A DNA stretch of 64,000 bases from Thalassobacillus devorans MSP14 (GCF_000496835.1 NZ_KI543236.1:826901-890900), one strand, 5' to 3'. Positions 49,519 to 59,152 are shown, numbered from the stretch's first letter. The notes: a model not told the origin generated them from the letters alone. Numbers and translations: made by a program.

Positions 49519-49872
49519 AGCTCCCTTTCCGCGGACGACCGGACGAGCCTCCTCGCTGCGCTGCGGGGTCTCGCCTTGATCGTTTTTCCGCAGGAGTGTC
49601 GCCATTTCCCTACCCATCACTACCATAGACAGCATATCGTTTACTGAAAAATTAAAGTAACTAATCTCTAATTTAACGGTCCCATTCCACTCTTTTATTA
49701 GAGGGGAGGGGAAACGGGGAGACTCCTCGAAATTGCATCCGCATTTTCTTCGTGCGTGGGTTAATTCTAGATGCTTTTCAATGTCCTGCGGGAGAAGTAA
49801 GACTGGTAAGACCCCGGAAGGCGAAGCCTGAGGAGGCTTACCGTCTTCCCCGCGGAAAGCGAGTCGTTTCCC
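49519..49872. repeat. Inverted pair of family A elements (A3/A4) inside the ilv-leu operon
   Basis: A3 (49519-49610, minus orientation) and A4 (49708-49872, plus orientation) face each other across about 100 bases between ilvN and ilvC. A4 contains the 56-bp insert C (49728-49783), flanked on both sides by TCCT. Apart from these I see no gene in 49439-49925. In the operon transcript the pair could form a long stem. Confidence 0.8.
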
Positions 49873-49925
49873 TGACCCGTTTCTACTAACCTGGTAATGG
49901 GAGCTGGTAATACATCAGCTTTCTA

Positions 49926-50447
49926 TCATTTTAGAATTGAGTAGTTTTTCATTTCTGCTACTTGTGGCTGCTGGCCGCGGAGGAAGGCGGTGAGGCCGGT
50001 CCGTGCCAGTTCTTTGATGCCGTATGGGCGAAGCAGATCAATCAAAGCTTCGATTTTCTCTTGTTTGCCTGTTACCTGGACGGTCAGGCTGTCTTTGCTG
50101 ATATCAATGATTGAAGCTCGAAACGGCTCGATGATGCCCTGGATTTCATTTCTGATTTGTGCGTTGCTGACCACCCTGATCAGGGCTAGCTCACTGGCTA
50201 CAATCGCTTTATCGGTAATATCTGAAACCTTGAGGACATCGATCTGTTTGTTCAATTGCTTAGTCAGCTGTTCCAGTTTCCGTTCGTCCTCGACGTCGAC
50301 GACGAACGTCATTTTTGAGATACCTTCTGCCTCCGTGCGGCCGACCGAGATGCTCTCGATGTTGAACTGTCGTTTAGCCAGCAAGCCGGTCACCCGGTTC
50401 AGTACACCACTTCGGTTTTGTACAGTCGCAGTTACGATTCTTCTCAT
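49926..50447 (-). CDS. ilvH: Acetolactate synthase small subunit IlvN/IlvH
   Basis: A 173-residue regulatory subunit. The ACT domain opens [20 protein letters not shown], followed by [20 protein letters not shown] and the C-terminal domain ending GLTAFLRGQ. It confers valine or leucine feedback on IlvB. Its start overlaps the ilvB stop by 4 bases (ATGA). Confidence 0.96.
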   Translation of the reverse strand: MRRIVTATVQNRSGVLNRVTGLLAKRQFNIESISVGRTEAEGISKMTFVVDVEDERKLEQLTKQLNKQIDVLKVSDITDKAIVASELALIRVVSNAQIRNEIQGIIEPFRASIIDISKDSLTVQVTGKQEKIEALIDLLRPYGIKELARTGLTAFLRGQQPQVAEMKNYSILK

Positions 50448-52165
50448 GGTTTCACCCCGATCATTTCGTGAATTCCTTTTCCTGGTGCAATCATTGGATA
50501 GACGTTTTCCTGCTGGAGTACCCGGCAGTCGACGACGACTGGTTCATTACTTGCGAGTGCATCTGGAAGTCTTTCTTCCAGGTCCTGCTGTGATTCGATT
50601 CTCATGCCCTTCACATTGTAGCTCTCGGCAAGTTTTACAAAGTCAGGCTGTGTAGACAAAATGGATTCGGAATAGCGTTTTTCGTAAAAGCTTTCCTGCC
50701 ATTGGCGAACCATTCCAAGAGCCTGGTTGTTGACGATGATCACTTTTACTGGAAGATTCAATTCCTGTAAAAGCGATAGCTCCTGCAGGGTCATTTGAAA
50801 GCCGCCATCGCCCACGACAGCTACGACCTTATCATCGGGGGCAGCCAGCTGAGCTCCGATTGCGGCAGGGAAGCCGAAGCCCATGGTTCCAAGTCCTCCC
50901 GAAGTGACCCAGCGATTAGGTTTTTCCAGTTTGTAGTACTGAGCAGCCCACATTTGATGCTGGCCGACATCAGTAGTAACAATGGCATCTCCTTTTGTGT
51001 AGCTGTGTACCTTTTTCATCAGCCATTGTGGTACCATGTCGGTTTCCGGATTGTTGTACCACAATGGATATTCATCCCGGTAGTTATCCAGTTTTTTGTA
51101 CCATTTTTCCGTTGACGGAGAAGATACAGAATTTTTCAGCAGAGCTTCCAGTGCTGCTTTTGAGTCGGACACAATTGGTATTTGCGTCGGTACATTCTTG
51201 CCAATTTCTGCTGGATCGACATCAATATGAGCAACGGTAGCATTCGGTGCGAAATGTTCTAATTTTCCGGTCAGACGGTCATCGAAACGAGAACCGATGT
51301 TGATGAGCAGATCGCATTCGTAAAGTGCCATGTTGGCTGCATAGGTACCATGCATCCCTGCCATTCCGAACGAAAGGGAGTGGCTGCCAGGGAAAGTACC
51401 GAGACCGTGCAGTGTGTGTACGACAGGGAGAGAATGCTGTTCTGCAAAAGCTCTTAATTCTTCCGAAGCTTTCCCGTGATGGACACCCGCACCAGCGAGG
51501 AGTACCGGTTTCTTTGCCTGCGCCATTGCATCTGTCAGCTTTTTAATTTGCAGCGGGTTCGGTTTCAGGTTCGGTTGATAGCCAGGAAGTGAGAATTCCA
51601 CGCTTGGCGGGTTTTCATCGACTTCTGTAGAGATATCTTTCGGAATATCAACAACCACAGGACCCGGTCGTCCGGTAGAAGCGATGTGAAAGGCTTCTTT
51701 TACAATCCTGGGCAGGTCGGCCAATGACTGAACCTGGTAATTATGCTTGGTGATAGGAGTTGTAATTCCCATGACATCCGCTTCCTGAAAAGCATCTGTC
51801 CCGATTACACCCCGGGCTACCTGACCGGTGAAAACGACAATAGGCAGGGAATCCATCATGGCATCAGCGATGCCGGTAATCAGATTCGTTGCTCCCGGAC
51901 CGGATGTGGCGATGACGACACCAGGCTTACCAGTAACTCGTGCAAAGCCCTCAGCTGCATGAATGGAACCTTGCTCATGCCGGGCAAGAACGTGATGGAA
52001 AGCATCACCTGAACGATACAGGGCGTCGTAAATCGGTAACACGGCACCACCCGGATATCCGAAAATAGTTTTAACTTCTTCCTGGATCAATGCATCCACG
52101 AGCAGATCCGCACCTGATTTTGGTTTAGTTTGACTTTCGTAGTGCGGCTTCGCTTCTACCTTCAT
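50444..52165 (-). CDS. ilvB: Acetolactate synthase large subunit IlvB
   Basis: A 573-residue thiamine-diphosphate enzyme making acetolactate or acetohydroxybutyrate. The catalytic glutamate lies in [20 protein letters not shown]; ThDP binding is by [20 protein letters not shown] with [12 protein letters not shown] following. FAD-contact loops are typical. TTAGGAGGGATTT precedes the ATG. It is the first gene of the T-box-controlled transcript. Confidence 0.97.
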   Translation of the reverse strand: MKVEAKPHYESQTKPKSGADLLVDALIQEEVKTIFGYPGGAVLPIYDALYRSGDAFHHVLARHEQGSIHAAEGFARVTGKPGVVIATSGPGATNLITGIADAMMDSLPIVVFTGQVARGVIGTDAFQEADVMGITTPITKHNYQVQSLADLPRIVKEAFHIASTGRPGPVVVDIPKDISTEVDENPPSVEFSLPGYQPNLKPNPLQIKKLTDAMAQAKKPVLLAGAGVHHGKASEELRAFAEQHSLPVVHTLHGLGTFPGSHSLSFGMAGMHGTYAANMALYECDLLINIGSRFDDRLTGKLEHFAPNATVAHIDVDPAEIGKNVPTQIPIVSDSKAALEALLKNSVSSPSTEKWYKKLDNYRDEYPLWYNNPETDMVPQWLMKKVHSYTKGDAIVTTDVGQHQMWAAQYYKLEKPNRWVTSGGLGTMGFGFPAAIGAQLAAPDDKVVAVVGDGGFQMTLQELSLLQELNLPVKVIIVNNQALGMVRQWQESFYEKRYSESILSTQPDFVKLAESYNVKGMRIESQQDLEERLPDALASNEPVVVDCRVLQQENVYPMIAPGKGIHEMIGVKP

Positions 52166-52224
52166 TTTTAAATCCCTCCTAAGTGATATTCATGTTTATT
52201 AATTTAAGCATCCATTTCTTAACA

Positions 52225-52550
52225 ATAGAAAAAGCCTTTTCTCCCTACTCTTGTTTCCACGTCGAAGTAACATGTGGATCAAGAGGGGAGAAAAGACTTG
52301 CGCTTTTCACGGTACCACCCTCGTTTACAGCATTCTTGCAAATACTGCCTTGGGAAGCTGCCTATTGAACCAGTACAGCTTCTTTTGGTAACAGGTGCCA
52401 GGAAGGCACCCGGTCGAACCTAGTAGAAAATCGTTCAGTCCGACACTCAGGGAGGATGTCGGAATAAGTTGTATTTCCGGGCTTCCAGCAACCCCGGCTC
52501 TCTGTGAATACAGTGGCTTATTCCTTTGTTCCCGTCATGGAATTAACGGT
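52225..52550 (-). promoter_or_regulatory. T-box riboswitch leader of the ilv-leu operon
   Basis: On the minus strand, in order: GACGGGAACAAAGG near the 5' end; stem I with AGAGAGCC and GCTGGAAGCCCGG (about 52540-52455); a second stem CCGACA/TGTCGG; the T-box core GAGGGTGGTACCGTG (52323-52309); then a long terminator hairpin (CTTTTCTCCCCTCTTG and CAAGAGTAGGGAGAAAAG) with TTTTT (about 52298-52230). Uncharged tRNA would favour antitermination. Leucine or another branched-chain tRNA is expected from the genes; I could not fix the specifier codon by eye. Confidence 0.9.
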
Positions 52551-52566
52551 ATGGAATTGTAGATAA

Positions 52567-53472
52567 TCAGCTTACTTGGACTTTCTCGTTTGAGTCATAG
52601 ACTTTCACGCCATCTTCCGTCGTTAACTTTCGGAATTCGGAAAGCAGGTGATTGGTAACTTTTCCAGGTTTACGGTTGTTGATCACCCGGGAATCTACTT
52701 CATTAACGGCAATGACTTCTGCCGCAGTTCCTGTCAGGAATACTTCATCTGCCACATAAACATCATGGCGGGTGAATGGCTGTTCCTGCATCTCATAGCC
52801 TAATTCCTTCGCTAAGTCGATGATTGTGTTGCGGGTAATGCCTTCTAATGCACCCAGATAGACAGGAGGAGTTTTAATGACCCCATTTTTAACGATGAAG
52901 ACGTTATCTGCAGAGCCTTCTGTAACATAACCCTGGTCGTTCAGCATCAATGCTTCATCGACTCCTGCCTGGTTCGCTTCCATTTTCACTAAAATATTAT
53001 TCAAATAGTTCAGTGATTTCACCTGTGGAGGCAATACATCGGCACGGTTCCGCCTGCTTGCCACCGACGCCAGCCGGACACCTCGTTCATAAAGTTCTTT
53101 CGGGAAGAGAGCGAGTGCTTCCGCGATGACTACAATTCGAGGTTCTGAGCACTTATTTGGATCAAGCCCGAGATCTCCTGGACCACGGGATACAACGACG
53201 CGAATATACGCTGTCTCCAGTTGATTCTTACGGACAGTCTCAACAATAATGTCCTGGAACTCCTCTTTCGTAAAAGGGATATTCAGCATGATGGACTTTG
53301 CTGAGTCATATAAACGATCAAGGTGTTCATCTAATTTGAAGATGTTTCCGCTGTAAACGCGAATACCTTCGAACACCCCATCTCCGTATAGAAAACCATG
53401 ATCGTAAACAGATACGACTGCGTCCTGTTTCGTGACGTATTCGCCGTTGAGGTAAATCCATTGGTTACCCAT
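52567..53472 (-). CDS. ilvE: Branched-chain amino-acid aminotransferase IlvE
   Basis: A 301-residue class IV PLP aminotransferase. Motifs: DHGFLYGDGVFEGIRVYSGN near residues 24-43, PPQVKSLNYLNNILVKMEAN holding the PLP lysine, EGSADNVFIVKNGVI, LGALEGITRNTIIDLAKELG and VFLTGTAAEVIAV. It makes or degrades leucine, isoleucine and valine. GGAGTGC precedes the ATG. It ends just upstream of the T-box leader with no terminator between them, so ilvE transcription probably reads into that leader. Confidence 0.95.
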   Translation of the reverse strand: MGNQWIYLNGEYVTKQDAVVSVYDHGFLYGDGVFEGIRVYSGNIFKLDEHLDRLYDSAKSIMLNIPFTKEEFQDIIVETVRKNQLETAYIRVVVSRGPGDLGLDPNKCSEPRIVVIAEALALFPKELYERGVRLASVASRRNRADVLPPQVKSLNYLNNILVKMEANQAGVDEALMLNDQGYVTEGSADNVFIVKNGVIKTPPVYLGALEGITRNTIIDLAKELGYEMQEQPFTRHDVYVADEVFLTGTAAEVIAVNEVDSRVINNRKPGKVTNHLLSEFRKLTTEDGVKVYDSNEKVQVS

Positions 53473-53683
53473 TCTTTTGCACTCCTCTCTTTAACTAATT
53501 AATGTTTAAAATTCATAAAGTATTGTTGTGAAATTTATGAGCCCATCGACGAAAATATGTGTTTTGTTTGTGGGCCCGAAATCTTGCTTCACTTACATGA
53601 ATGATTAGCTTTGAAAACTAATTTTTTTTGAATTTGACGATTACTATACGCCCTTATTTGGAGGCAGTCAACAGGAAAAAACG

Positions 53684-53698
53684 AATTTTCTGATAGTT
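53684..53698. promoter_or_regulatory. Predicted CodY box upstream of ilvE
   Basis: AATTTTCTGATAGTT agrees with the CodY consensus AATTTTCWGAAAATT at 13 of 15 positions. It lies about 210 bases upstream of the ilvE start in an AT-rich 480-base gap (53473-53955) in which I see no gene. CodY represses branched-chain amino-acid genes when GTP and isoleucine are plentiful. Confidence 0.7.
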
Positions 53699-53872
53699 TA
53701 GATAAATCAGATTTATAGTAAACGCTTACATCATTGAGATACCAACATTTTGATTTTTAAAATTTTTTTAAAAAATTTTCGAAGAAAGATTGGAAATCAT
53801 GGATGAATGCCTATTCAGAGGGGGATGGCAAGTCTTTTTTTTACTGGAACTGGTAATGGATTTTTAACAAAA

Positions 53873-53908
53873 AAATAAAAAAAACTCCCGGTCATTTTGA
53901 TCGGAAGT
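53873..53908 (-). terminator. Terminator after ykyB
   Basis: On the minus strand AACTTCCGATC and GACCGGGAGTT form an imperfect stem, followed by TTTTTTT. Confidence 0.75.
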
Positions 53909-53955
53909 TATTGATTCGGTCTGGAAAAAAGCAGGCGCACATCAAAAATTAATGT

Positions 53956-54438
53956 TCACCTGGTTCGTTTACCACGCTGATTCCATGGCTTGAAATTCAT
54001 ACTGCCAAGGTAAGAGGAAGTAGTATAGGAGTTTGGTCGGGGCCGTTGATCCGCCTTTGAGGCAACTGATTTCCAATTCAGGTACCGGTACAAATTCTTT
54101 TTCGCTCGGGAAAGGGACAAACGGGGCTTGGGGTTGCGATAGTTCCGGTCTAATTCACCTAAGTGTTGTACCTTTTGAAAATCTTGTTTCCGAGCGGGAA
54201 TATGAAAATAATAATTGGCAACCTGAATCAGTAACGTTGAATGCTGCTGGCTCAGTTTTGGGTGATCCGAGTAGTGTAAGCCGACTTTTTCAGCACGGTT
54301 TTGTTTCAAAAGCTTTTGGATCGTATGTTTTTTTAAGTCATATAATTCTTTGGGATTCGGAGCAGTTTTGGCATGCCGATTGATGATGAACAAAGATTCA
54401 GCAAGTTCCTGGTCGGTAAGTCTGTGTTTTTCTTTCAT
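53956..54438 (-). CDS. ykyB: YkyB-family protein
   Basis: A 160-residue basic protein. The core LAESLFIINRHAKTAPNPKE, KVGLHYSDHPKLSQQHSTLL and NYYFHIPARKQDFQKVQHLG matches YkyB of B. subtilis, function unknown. The C-terminal tail is rich in arginine and asparagine. ATG 54438 follows AAAGGAGTGCGTGGA. ykyB sits beside the ykuE/fadH genes in B. subtilis too, which supports the assignment. Confidence 0.85.
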   Translation of the reverse strand: MKEKHRLTDQELAESLFIINRHAKTAPNPKELYDLKKHTIQKLLKQNRAEKVGLHYSDHPKLSQQHSTLLIQVANYYFHIPARKQDFQKVQHLGELDRNYRNPKPRLSLSRAKKNLYRYLNWKSVASKADQRPRPNSYTTSSYLGSMNFKPWNQRGKRTR

Positions 54439-54480
54439 TCCACGCACTCCTTTCTTCTGTATTTATATTTCATAAATAGA

Positions 54481-54507
54481 AAGGCGCACAGAATGGTGCG
54501 CCTTTAT
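54481..54507 (-). terminator. Terminator after the sco1 gene
   Basis: AAAGGCGCAC pairs with GTGCGCCTTT around a five-base loop; T-rich tail on the minus strand. Confidence 0.85.
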
Positions 54508-54510
54508 CCT

Positions 54511-55089
54511 CTATTTAACTTTCTTTAAATCTTCAAGGATATCTTTCATCGAATCTGCTTGTGTCCCTTTATAATGCTTGATTACTTCCCCTTCGGGATT
54601 TACAAGGTAAAAACGTGTGCCATGGCTCATCTGGTCAGAATCTGGCACATCCTCGAGCATGGATTGGAATGATTTGATAGAAAGCTCACGTACTTCTTCA
54701 AATTTATACCCTGTTAGAAAGTCCCAGTTGTCATAGTCCGCCGAAAACTTGTTGCCGAATTCTTTCAATGCTTCCGGAGTATCGTTTTTTGGATCGACAC
54801 TGAAAGATACTAATTGGACATCTTTGATATTTTCCTCTTCCATCATGGTTTGAAGACGTGACATATTAGCGGTCATTGGTGGACACACCGTATCACAGTT
54901 AGTGAAAACAAAATCCGCAACCCAATATTGCCCTTTATAGTCTTCCAGGCTTCTTTTTTCGCCATCCTGGTTAACCGCAGAAAAATCCTGTACATCGCGT
55001 GACATATTACCCTCAATTTCCTGGCTGCACGCTGACAGGAATAGCAGCGCCGCAAAAAAAGGTAGTGCAGCCTTATAAATAACTTTCAT
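54511..55089 (-). CDS. ypmQ: Sco1/SenC-family lipoprotein
   Basis: A 192-residue exported copper-binding protein for assembly of the cytochrome oxidase CuA centre. The lipobox FLSAC is near residues 17-21, after a hydrophobic signal. The copper motif CxxxC is in FTNCDTVCPPMTANM, and the third ligand is the histidine in MSHGTRFYLVNPEG. The fold is thioredoxin-like. It resembles YpmQ of B. subtilis. GGGGGTAG precedes the ATG. Single gene. Confidence 0.9.
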   Translation of the reverse strand: MKVIYKAALPFFAALLFLSACSQEIEGNMSRDVQDFSAVNQDGEKRSLEDYKGQYWVADFVFTNCDTVCPPMTANMSRLQTMMEEENIKDVQLVSFSVDPKNDTPEALKEFGNKFSADYDNWDFLTGYKFEEVRELSIKSFQSMLEDVPDSDQMSHGTRFYLVNPEGEVIKHYKGTQADSMKDILEDLKKVK

Positions 55090-55215
55090 CGTTCTACCCC
55101 CAACCTTGTTACTTATCAGGTGAAAAGTTTTTCTCTGTGTTATTCCGACATATATTGTAACACGAAGGGAGGAAGGTTTCTATTGCTGGCATGCTTGTCA
55201 CAAAAATGTCGAAAC

Positions 55216-56073
55216 TCATGCGGAAGAATTAGAGAGTGTATGAACTGTGATTTCCGGCTTGCACAAAAAGCGGTATGGGAGACGTGTGGTGCCGAGTCCC
55301 CGGCTGATATATAATTCAAGATTTTCGACGGTATGGCGTCCTTCCACATATTTTTCTGCATAGGGAGGGGTGACAAGATAGCCGATGAAAGGAATCTGGA
55401 TCTGGCCTCCATGACTATGCCCGGACAATTGCACATCGACAGGGTAAGAGGCGACATGATCGGCATAATCAGGCTCGTGCACCATCAACATTACAAATTC
55501 CTGTTCATTTACTCCTTTAAGCGTCTCAGCCATATCCGGTTTTCCCAGCATGATATCGTCTACCCCGGCCAGGGTAAATGAAGCTCCTGCTTTATCAATA
55601 CTGGTGTTTTCATTTTTTAATAAACGGAACCCGCTTCGATCCATTTTCTTTTTGACGACATCGGTTCCATAACCCCCATGGTCATGATTACCGTAAATCC
55701 AAAATTTTCCGCTTGGCGCCTGCAGTTTCTTCAGTACCTCTACTATTCTGTCATCCCACTCGTAGGCGTTCGGTTTGTCGACAAGATCGCCGGTGAAAAG
55801 GATTAAATCTGGTCCCAGTCCGTTGATTTGGTCCACTACTTTCTCTAATTGTTCCAGATTATAGTGAAATCCGACATGGGTGTCAGAAAACTGCACGATT
55901 TTAAATCCCTGGAAACTATCAGCAATTTTTCTGTTTTGAATTGTTTCTTCCTTAATCGTCAACATATCCGGTTCAATATATCTTGCATAGTAATAGGTCC
56001 CGCCACTCAGCCCGAAAAAGGCGAGCAAGCTGCCCAGTGTTCTTTTAATAAAACTTCGCCGGTTCATTCTCAT
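55216..56073 (-). CDS. ykuE: Tat-exported metallophosphoesterase YkuE
   Basis: A 285-residue phosphodiesterase with a twin-arginine signal at the N-terminus (NRRSFIKRTLGSLLAFFGLS). The five metal motifs are visible: FSDTHVG, GDLVDKP, YGNHDHGG, VHEPDYAD and SGHSHGGQ. B. subtilis YkuE is exported by TatAyCy and held at the cell wall; no TatAyCy genes are present here. AAAGGAAATCGAT precedes ATG 56073. It is divergent from fadH, as part of the conserved yku neighbourhood. Confidence 0.9.
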   Translation of the reverse strand: MRMNRRSFIKRTLGSLLAFFGLSGGTYYYARYIEPDMLTIKEETIQNRKIADSFQGFKIVQFSDTHVGFHYNLEQLEKVVDQINGLGPDLILFTGDLVDKPNAYEWDDRIVEVLKKLQAPSGKFWIYGNHDHGGYGTDVVKKKMDRSGFRLLKNENTSIDKAGASFTLAGVDDIMLGKPDMAETLKGVNEQEFVMLMVHEPDYADHVASYPVDVQLSGHSHGGQIQIPFIGYLVTPPYAEKYVEGRHTVENLELYISRGLGTTRLPYRFLCKPEITVHTLSNSSA

Positions 56074-56268
56074 ATCGATTTCCTTTCTACTGCATGTACG
56101 TTCCATAGAACGACAAAAAAGGTTTTCCCTTAGTCTAGGTTATTATAGCATGCGGACGGATATGTGCTAGATTTAACGCGAAAATGAAAATAGATTGATA
56201 TATTTTGAAAAATGAACAGGAATTCAGTTTTTAATATGGAATAGATACATAGTGAAGGAGGAGTTGTT

Positions 56269-57036
56269 ATGGAAGGTCAAGTAGTTATTGTAACAGGCGG
56301 TTCCAGCGGGATGGGGAAGTACATGGCAAAAAAGTTCGTCCAGGAAGGTGCGAACGTTGTCATAACCGGTCGCAATGAAGAACGGCTGGAAGCAGCAAAG
56401 AAGGAAATCAGCGGTCATGATCCTGCTCAAGTATTAACCATTGTAATGGATGTAAGAAAAATAGAAGATGCAGAGCGTATGGTGGTGGAGACCGAATCTG
56501 CATTCGGCCGGATCGATCATTTAGTCAACAATGCGGCCGGCAACTTTATCGCACCCGCAGAGAAGCTCTCCGCAAATGGATGGAAGACCGTTATTGATAT
56601 CGTATTGAATGGCACATTCTATTGCAGCCATGCAGTCGGGAATTACTGGATCGAAAATGAAACAAAAGGTACGATACTGAACATGGTAGCTACCTATGCA
56701 TGGAATGCAGGAGCCGGAGTCATCCACTCTGCAGCTGCAAAAGCAGGTGTGCTGAGTATGACGCGAACATTGGCAGTAGAATGGGGTAGTAAATATGGGA
56801 TAAGGGTCAATGCGATCGCTCCTGGGCCAATCGAACGGACCGGAGGAGCTGACAAATTGTTTGAATCGGAAGAGGCTGCAAAGCGTACGGTTCAATCGGT
56901 TCCATTACGAAGACTTGGAACTCCCGAAGAAATCGCAGACCTCGCCCATTTTATACTTTCGGACAAAGCGTCTTATATGAATGGCGAAGTCGTCACACTC
57001 GACGGCGGCCAATGGCTCAACCAATTCCCTTTTTAA
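56269..57036 (+). CDS. fadH: 2,4-dienoyl-CoA reductase FadH (short-chain dehydrogenase)
   Basis: A 255-residue SDR enzyme. The cofactor motif TGGSSGMGKYMAKKF is at the N-terminus, then NNAAGNFIAPAEKLSANGWK. Like bacterial and peroxisomal dienoyl-CoA reductases, it has no classical YxxxK tyrosine in the usual place (VIHSAAAKAGVLSMTRTLAV keeps the lysine). The ending SYMNGEVVTLDGGQWLNQFPF fits YkuF/FadH. It acts in beta-oxidation of unsaturated fatty acids. GAAGGAGGAG precedes the ATG. Confidence 0.88.
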   Translation: MEGQVVIVTGGSSGMGKYMAKKFVQEGANVVITGRNEERLEAAKKEISGHDPAQVLTIVMDVRKIEDAERMVVETESAFGRIDHLVNNAAGNFIAPAEKLSANGWKTVIDIVLNGTFYCSHAVGNYWIENETKGTILNMVATYAWNAGAGVIHSAAAKAGVLSMTRTLAVEWGSKYGIRVNAIAPGPIERTGGADKLFESEEAAKRTVQSVPLRRLGTPEEIADLAHFILSDKASYMNGEVVTLDGGQWLNQFPF

Positions 57037-57074
57037 TTGCCAGGCTCCATTATGACCATTGGAGCAGCGGGAAA

Positions 57075-57432
57075 GGGAAACGGTTCGCTTTCCGTGGGGA
57101 AGACGTCAAGCCTCCTCAGGCTTTCGCCCTGCGGGGTCTTGACAGCCTTGCTTCTCCCACAGGAGTCTCCCCGTTTCCCTTCCCCTTTCTTTTAAGAAGA
57201 ATAATGAAACAAGCCTTTATAAGTAACTGAAGTTTATATAATTCTTATTAAAAATTCTTCTTCATCTGGTGCTGTAAGCTAAATGAAGGAGAATTTTCTT
57301 TTTGAAAACAATGTCATCCCGTAGGAGCGAATACTGCGAGACTCCTGCAGAAATACGAGCGAACCGAGGCCCTCAGCATGGTTTTTGCGAGGAAGCTCGG
57401 TCGTTCGTCCGCGGAAAGCGAGTGGTATTCGC
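57075..57432. repeat. Inverted pair of family A elements (A5/A6)
   Basis: A5 (57075-57179, minus orientation: GGGAAACGGTTCGCTTTCCG ... GAGTCTCCCCGTTTCCC) and A6 (57327-57432, plus orientation: GCGAGACTCCTGCAG ... CCGCGGAAAGCGAGTG) lie between fadH and the hemolysin III gene, on either side of the fadH terminator. There is no coding content. Confidence 0.8.
57251..57303 (+). terminator. Terminator downstream of fadH
   Basis: AAAATTCTTCTTCAT pairs with ATGAAGGAGAATTTT, followed by CTTTTT. Confidence 0.8.
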
Positions 57433-57445
57433 CCCTGCGAGGCAT

Positions 57446-57481
57446 GAAAAAAGCTTGCAGAAAAATAAATTTCTACAAGCT
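57446..57481 (-). terminator. Terminator of the hemolysin III gene
   Basis: On the minus strand AGCTTGTAGAAA pairs with TTTCTGCAAGCT, followed by TTTTTT. Confidence 0.85.
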
Positions 57482-57508
57482 GAGCAGTAAGTTACCTGTT
57501 TTCTTTTT

Positions 57509-58144
57509 TTATTGAATGTAAAAGAAAATCGTGAAGAAGTGGAAAATCGAGCCGCCCAGGACGAACAGGTGCCATACCATGTGGTGGAACGGGAAGCTGC
57601 GCCATACATAGAAAATACTTCCGATCGAATATAATACCCCGCCGACCACAAGGTAGGTAATCCCTTTAGCTGGCAGTTCTGCTGTCAAAGGACCCCAGGC
57701 TAATATAATCAGCCATCCCATCAGAATATAAAATAAGGTCGATAGCATTACGAATCGTTTGACAAAAAATACTTTGAAAACTATTCCGAGAATAGCTATC
57801 CCCCAGACGATTCCGAACAACGTCCATCCTAATGTTCCACGTAAAGGAACCAGCATGATAGGGGTATAGGTGCCGGCAATGAAAAGATAGATCGCGGAAT
57901 GGTCGAATATTTCAAACAGGTCTTTCATTTTACCCTCAGGGAACCCGTGGCAAAGGGTGGAAGACACATACATGAGCACCATGGTAGCTCCATAAATGGC
58001 GACCGAGACAATATGCCATGGATTCCCCTCCATACCTGCAAACACGAGCAGCAGAACGAGGGCAGCTACACTCAGTATCGCACCAATCCCATGGGTGATC
58101 GTATTGGCGATTTCTTCCGGTTTCGTAAACGTATGCGTGGTCAT
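57509..58144 (-). CDS. yplQ: Hemolysin III-family (PAQR-like) membrane protein
   Basis: A 211-residue seven-helix membrane protein. Metal-site motifs of the family are seen: EEIANTITHGIGAIL, SSTLCHGFPEGKMKDLFEIF with DHSAIYLFIAGTYTPIML, and near the C-terminus FPFHHMVWHLFVLGGSIFHF. The fold resembles adiponectin-receptor hydrolases. Despite the name, haemolysis is not its demonstrated role in Bacillus. GAAGGAGATG precedes the ATG. The name yplQ is by similarity to B. subtilis. Confidence 0.88.
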   Translation of the reverse strand: MTTHTFTKPEEIANTITHGIGAILSVAALVLLLVFAGMEGNPWHIVSVAIYGATMVLMYVSSTLCHGFPEGKMKDLFEIFDHSAIYLFIAGTYTPIMLVPLRGTLGWTLFGIVWGIAILGIVFKVFFVKRFVMLSTLFYILMGWLIILAWGPLTAELPAKGITYLVVGGVLYSIGSIFYVWRSFPFHHMVWHLFVLGGSIFHFFTIFFYIQ

Positions 58145-58268
58145 TTTTTAAAGGACATCTCCTTCATGAAAGTTCATTTATCCATCCATTATCTCATCTT
58201 TTTACTATCATGGCTAGATACTCACCACGTTTCTCCATTTATCATAAGCTATGAAAAAGGGTGTTCGT

Positions 58269-58388
58269 ATGTTTTATAAATGTCCTAAATGCTGTTTGCT
58301 TTATAGGAAGCCGGGGTATTGTATGAAATGTAATAAAATAACATTAGTGGAAATTGTGATTAATGTAGAAAAAGAAAATCTCCAGTAA
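58269..58388 (+). CDS. 39-residue zinc-ribbon protein
   Basis: ATG 58269 follows AAAAAGGGTGTTCGT and encodes MFYKCPKCCLLYRKPGYCMK, then CNKITLVEIVINVEKENLQ. Two CxxC pairs (CPKC and CMKC) suit a single zinc ribbon. Unrecognised otherwise. A hairpin (CTCCAG/CTGGAG) overlaps the stop. The cysteine spacing and the ribosome-binding site favour a real gene. Confidence 0.5.
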   Translation: MFYKCPKCCLLYRKPGYCMKCNKITLVEIVINVEKENLQ

Positions 58389-58604
58389 TTCTGGAGAAAT
58401 GTCAGAACGTGTAAAATTAAATCTTTCTGCGATAAAATAGTTATTGCTTTCCTGGATTATGTTAAAATGATGGAGGCGGCATATTTTCTGCTTAAAAGTC
58501 CATACATGAAATGCAGTTTTTTTGGTAAGGAAAGCTTATTTGCTTTGTGATGTGCTAATACTGTATACTCCTTCAACTGCTGAATGATAAGGGAGTGTTG
58601 AAAA

Positions 58605-59072
58605 ATGATTAATGTACCAGAAAATCAGTTGATTCAAACGACAGTAAATGAACTTATGATACCTGCCGATAAAGTCGCACATGTCCAGGTGGGCAATCCG
58701 TTAGAGCACGCTTTATTAGTGTTAGTAAAAACAGGTTATTCAGCGGTGCCTGTACTGGATCCTGCCTACACGCTTAAAGGGACGATCAGTAAGGCGGCAA
58801 TTATTGAACAAACATTAGGAATCGAACAATTCGAATTTAACAAACTCTCAGAGATGTGTGTCAACACCGTGATGAAAACCGATATCCCCACACTTCACCG
58901 GGATGATTCGTTCGAGAAAGCGTTAAAGTCTGTCATCGATCACCCATTTGTATGCGTCGCTGATGACGAAGGGTCTTTTGATGGCATTTTGACGCGTCGG
59001 GCTATTTTAAAGCAGTTGAATCGATATTTGCACACACAAACCCACATTTTTCGGGACAAAGTAGAGAGGTAA
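58605..59072 (+). CDS. darB: Cyclic-di-AMP-binding CBS protein DarB (YkuL)
   Basis: A 155-residue protein of two CBS motifs: VNELMIPADKVAHVQVGNPL with GYSAVPVLDPAYTLKGTISK, then VNTVMKTDIPTLHRDD with HPFVCVADDEGSFDGILTRR. In B. subtilis the orthologue YkuL/DarB binds c-di-AMP and, when free, activates Rel and pyruvate carboxylase. AAGGGAGTG precedes the ATG. Its place between fadH and dapH matches the yku order. Followed by a terminator. Confidence 0.88.
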   Translation: MINVPENQLIQTTVNELMIPADKVAHVQVGNPLEHALLVLVKTGYSAVPVLDPAYTLKGTISKAAIIEQTLGIEQFEFNKLSEMCVNTVMKTDIPTLHRDDSFEKALKSVIDHPFVCVADDEGSFDGILTRRAILKQLNRYLHTQTHIFRDKVER

Positions 59073-59091
59073 TCAAATGTATAGCAATTAG

Positions 59092-59128
59092 TGGGGCTCG
59101 ACTCTCCGATGAGTCAGCCCCTCTTTTA
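59092..59128 (+). terminator. Terminator after darB
   Basis: GGGGCTCGACTC pairs with GAGTCAGCCCC, then TCTTTTA. Confidence 0.85.
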
Positions 59129-59152
59129 TATCACAAAAAGAGAAGGGGTTTT

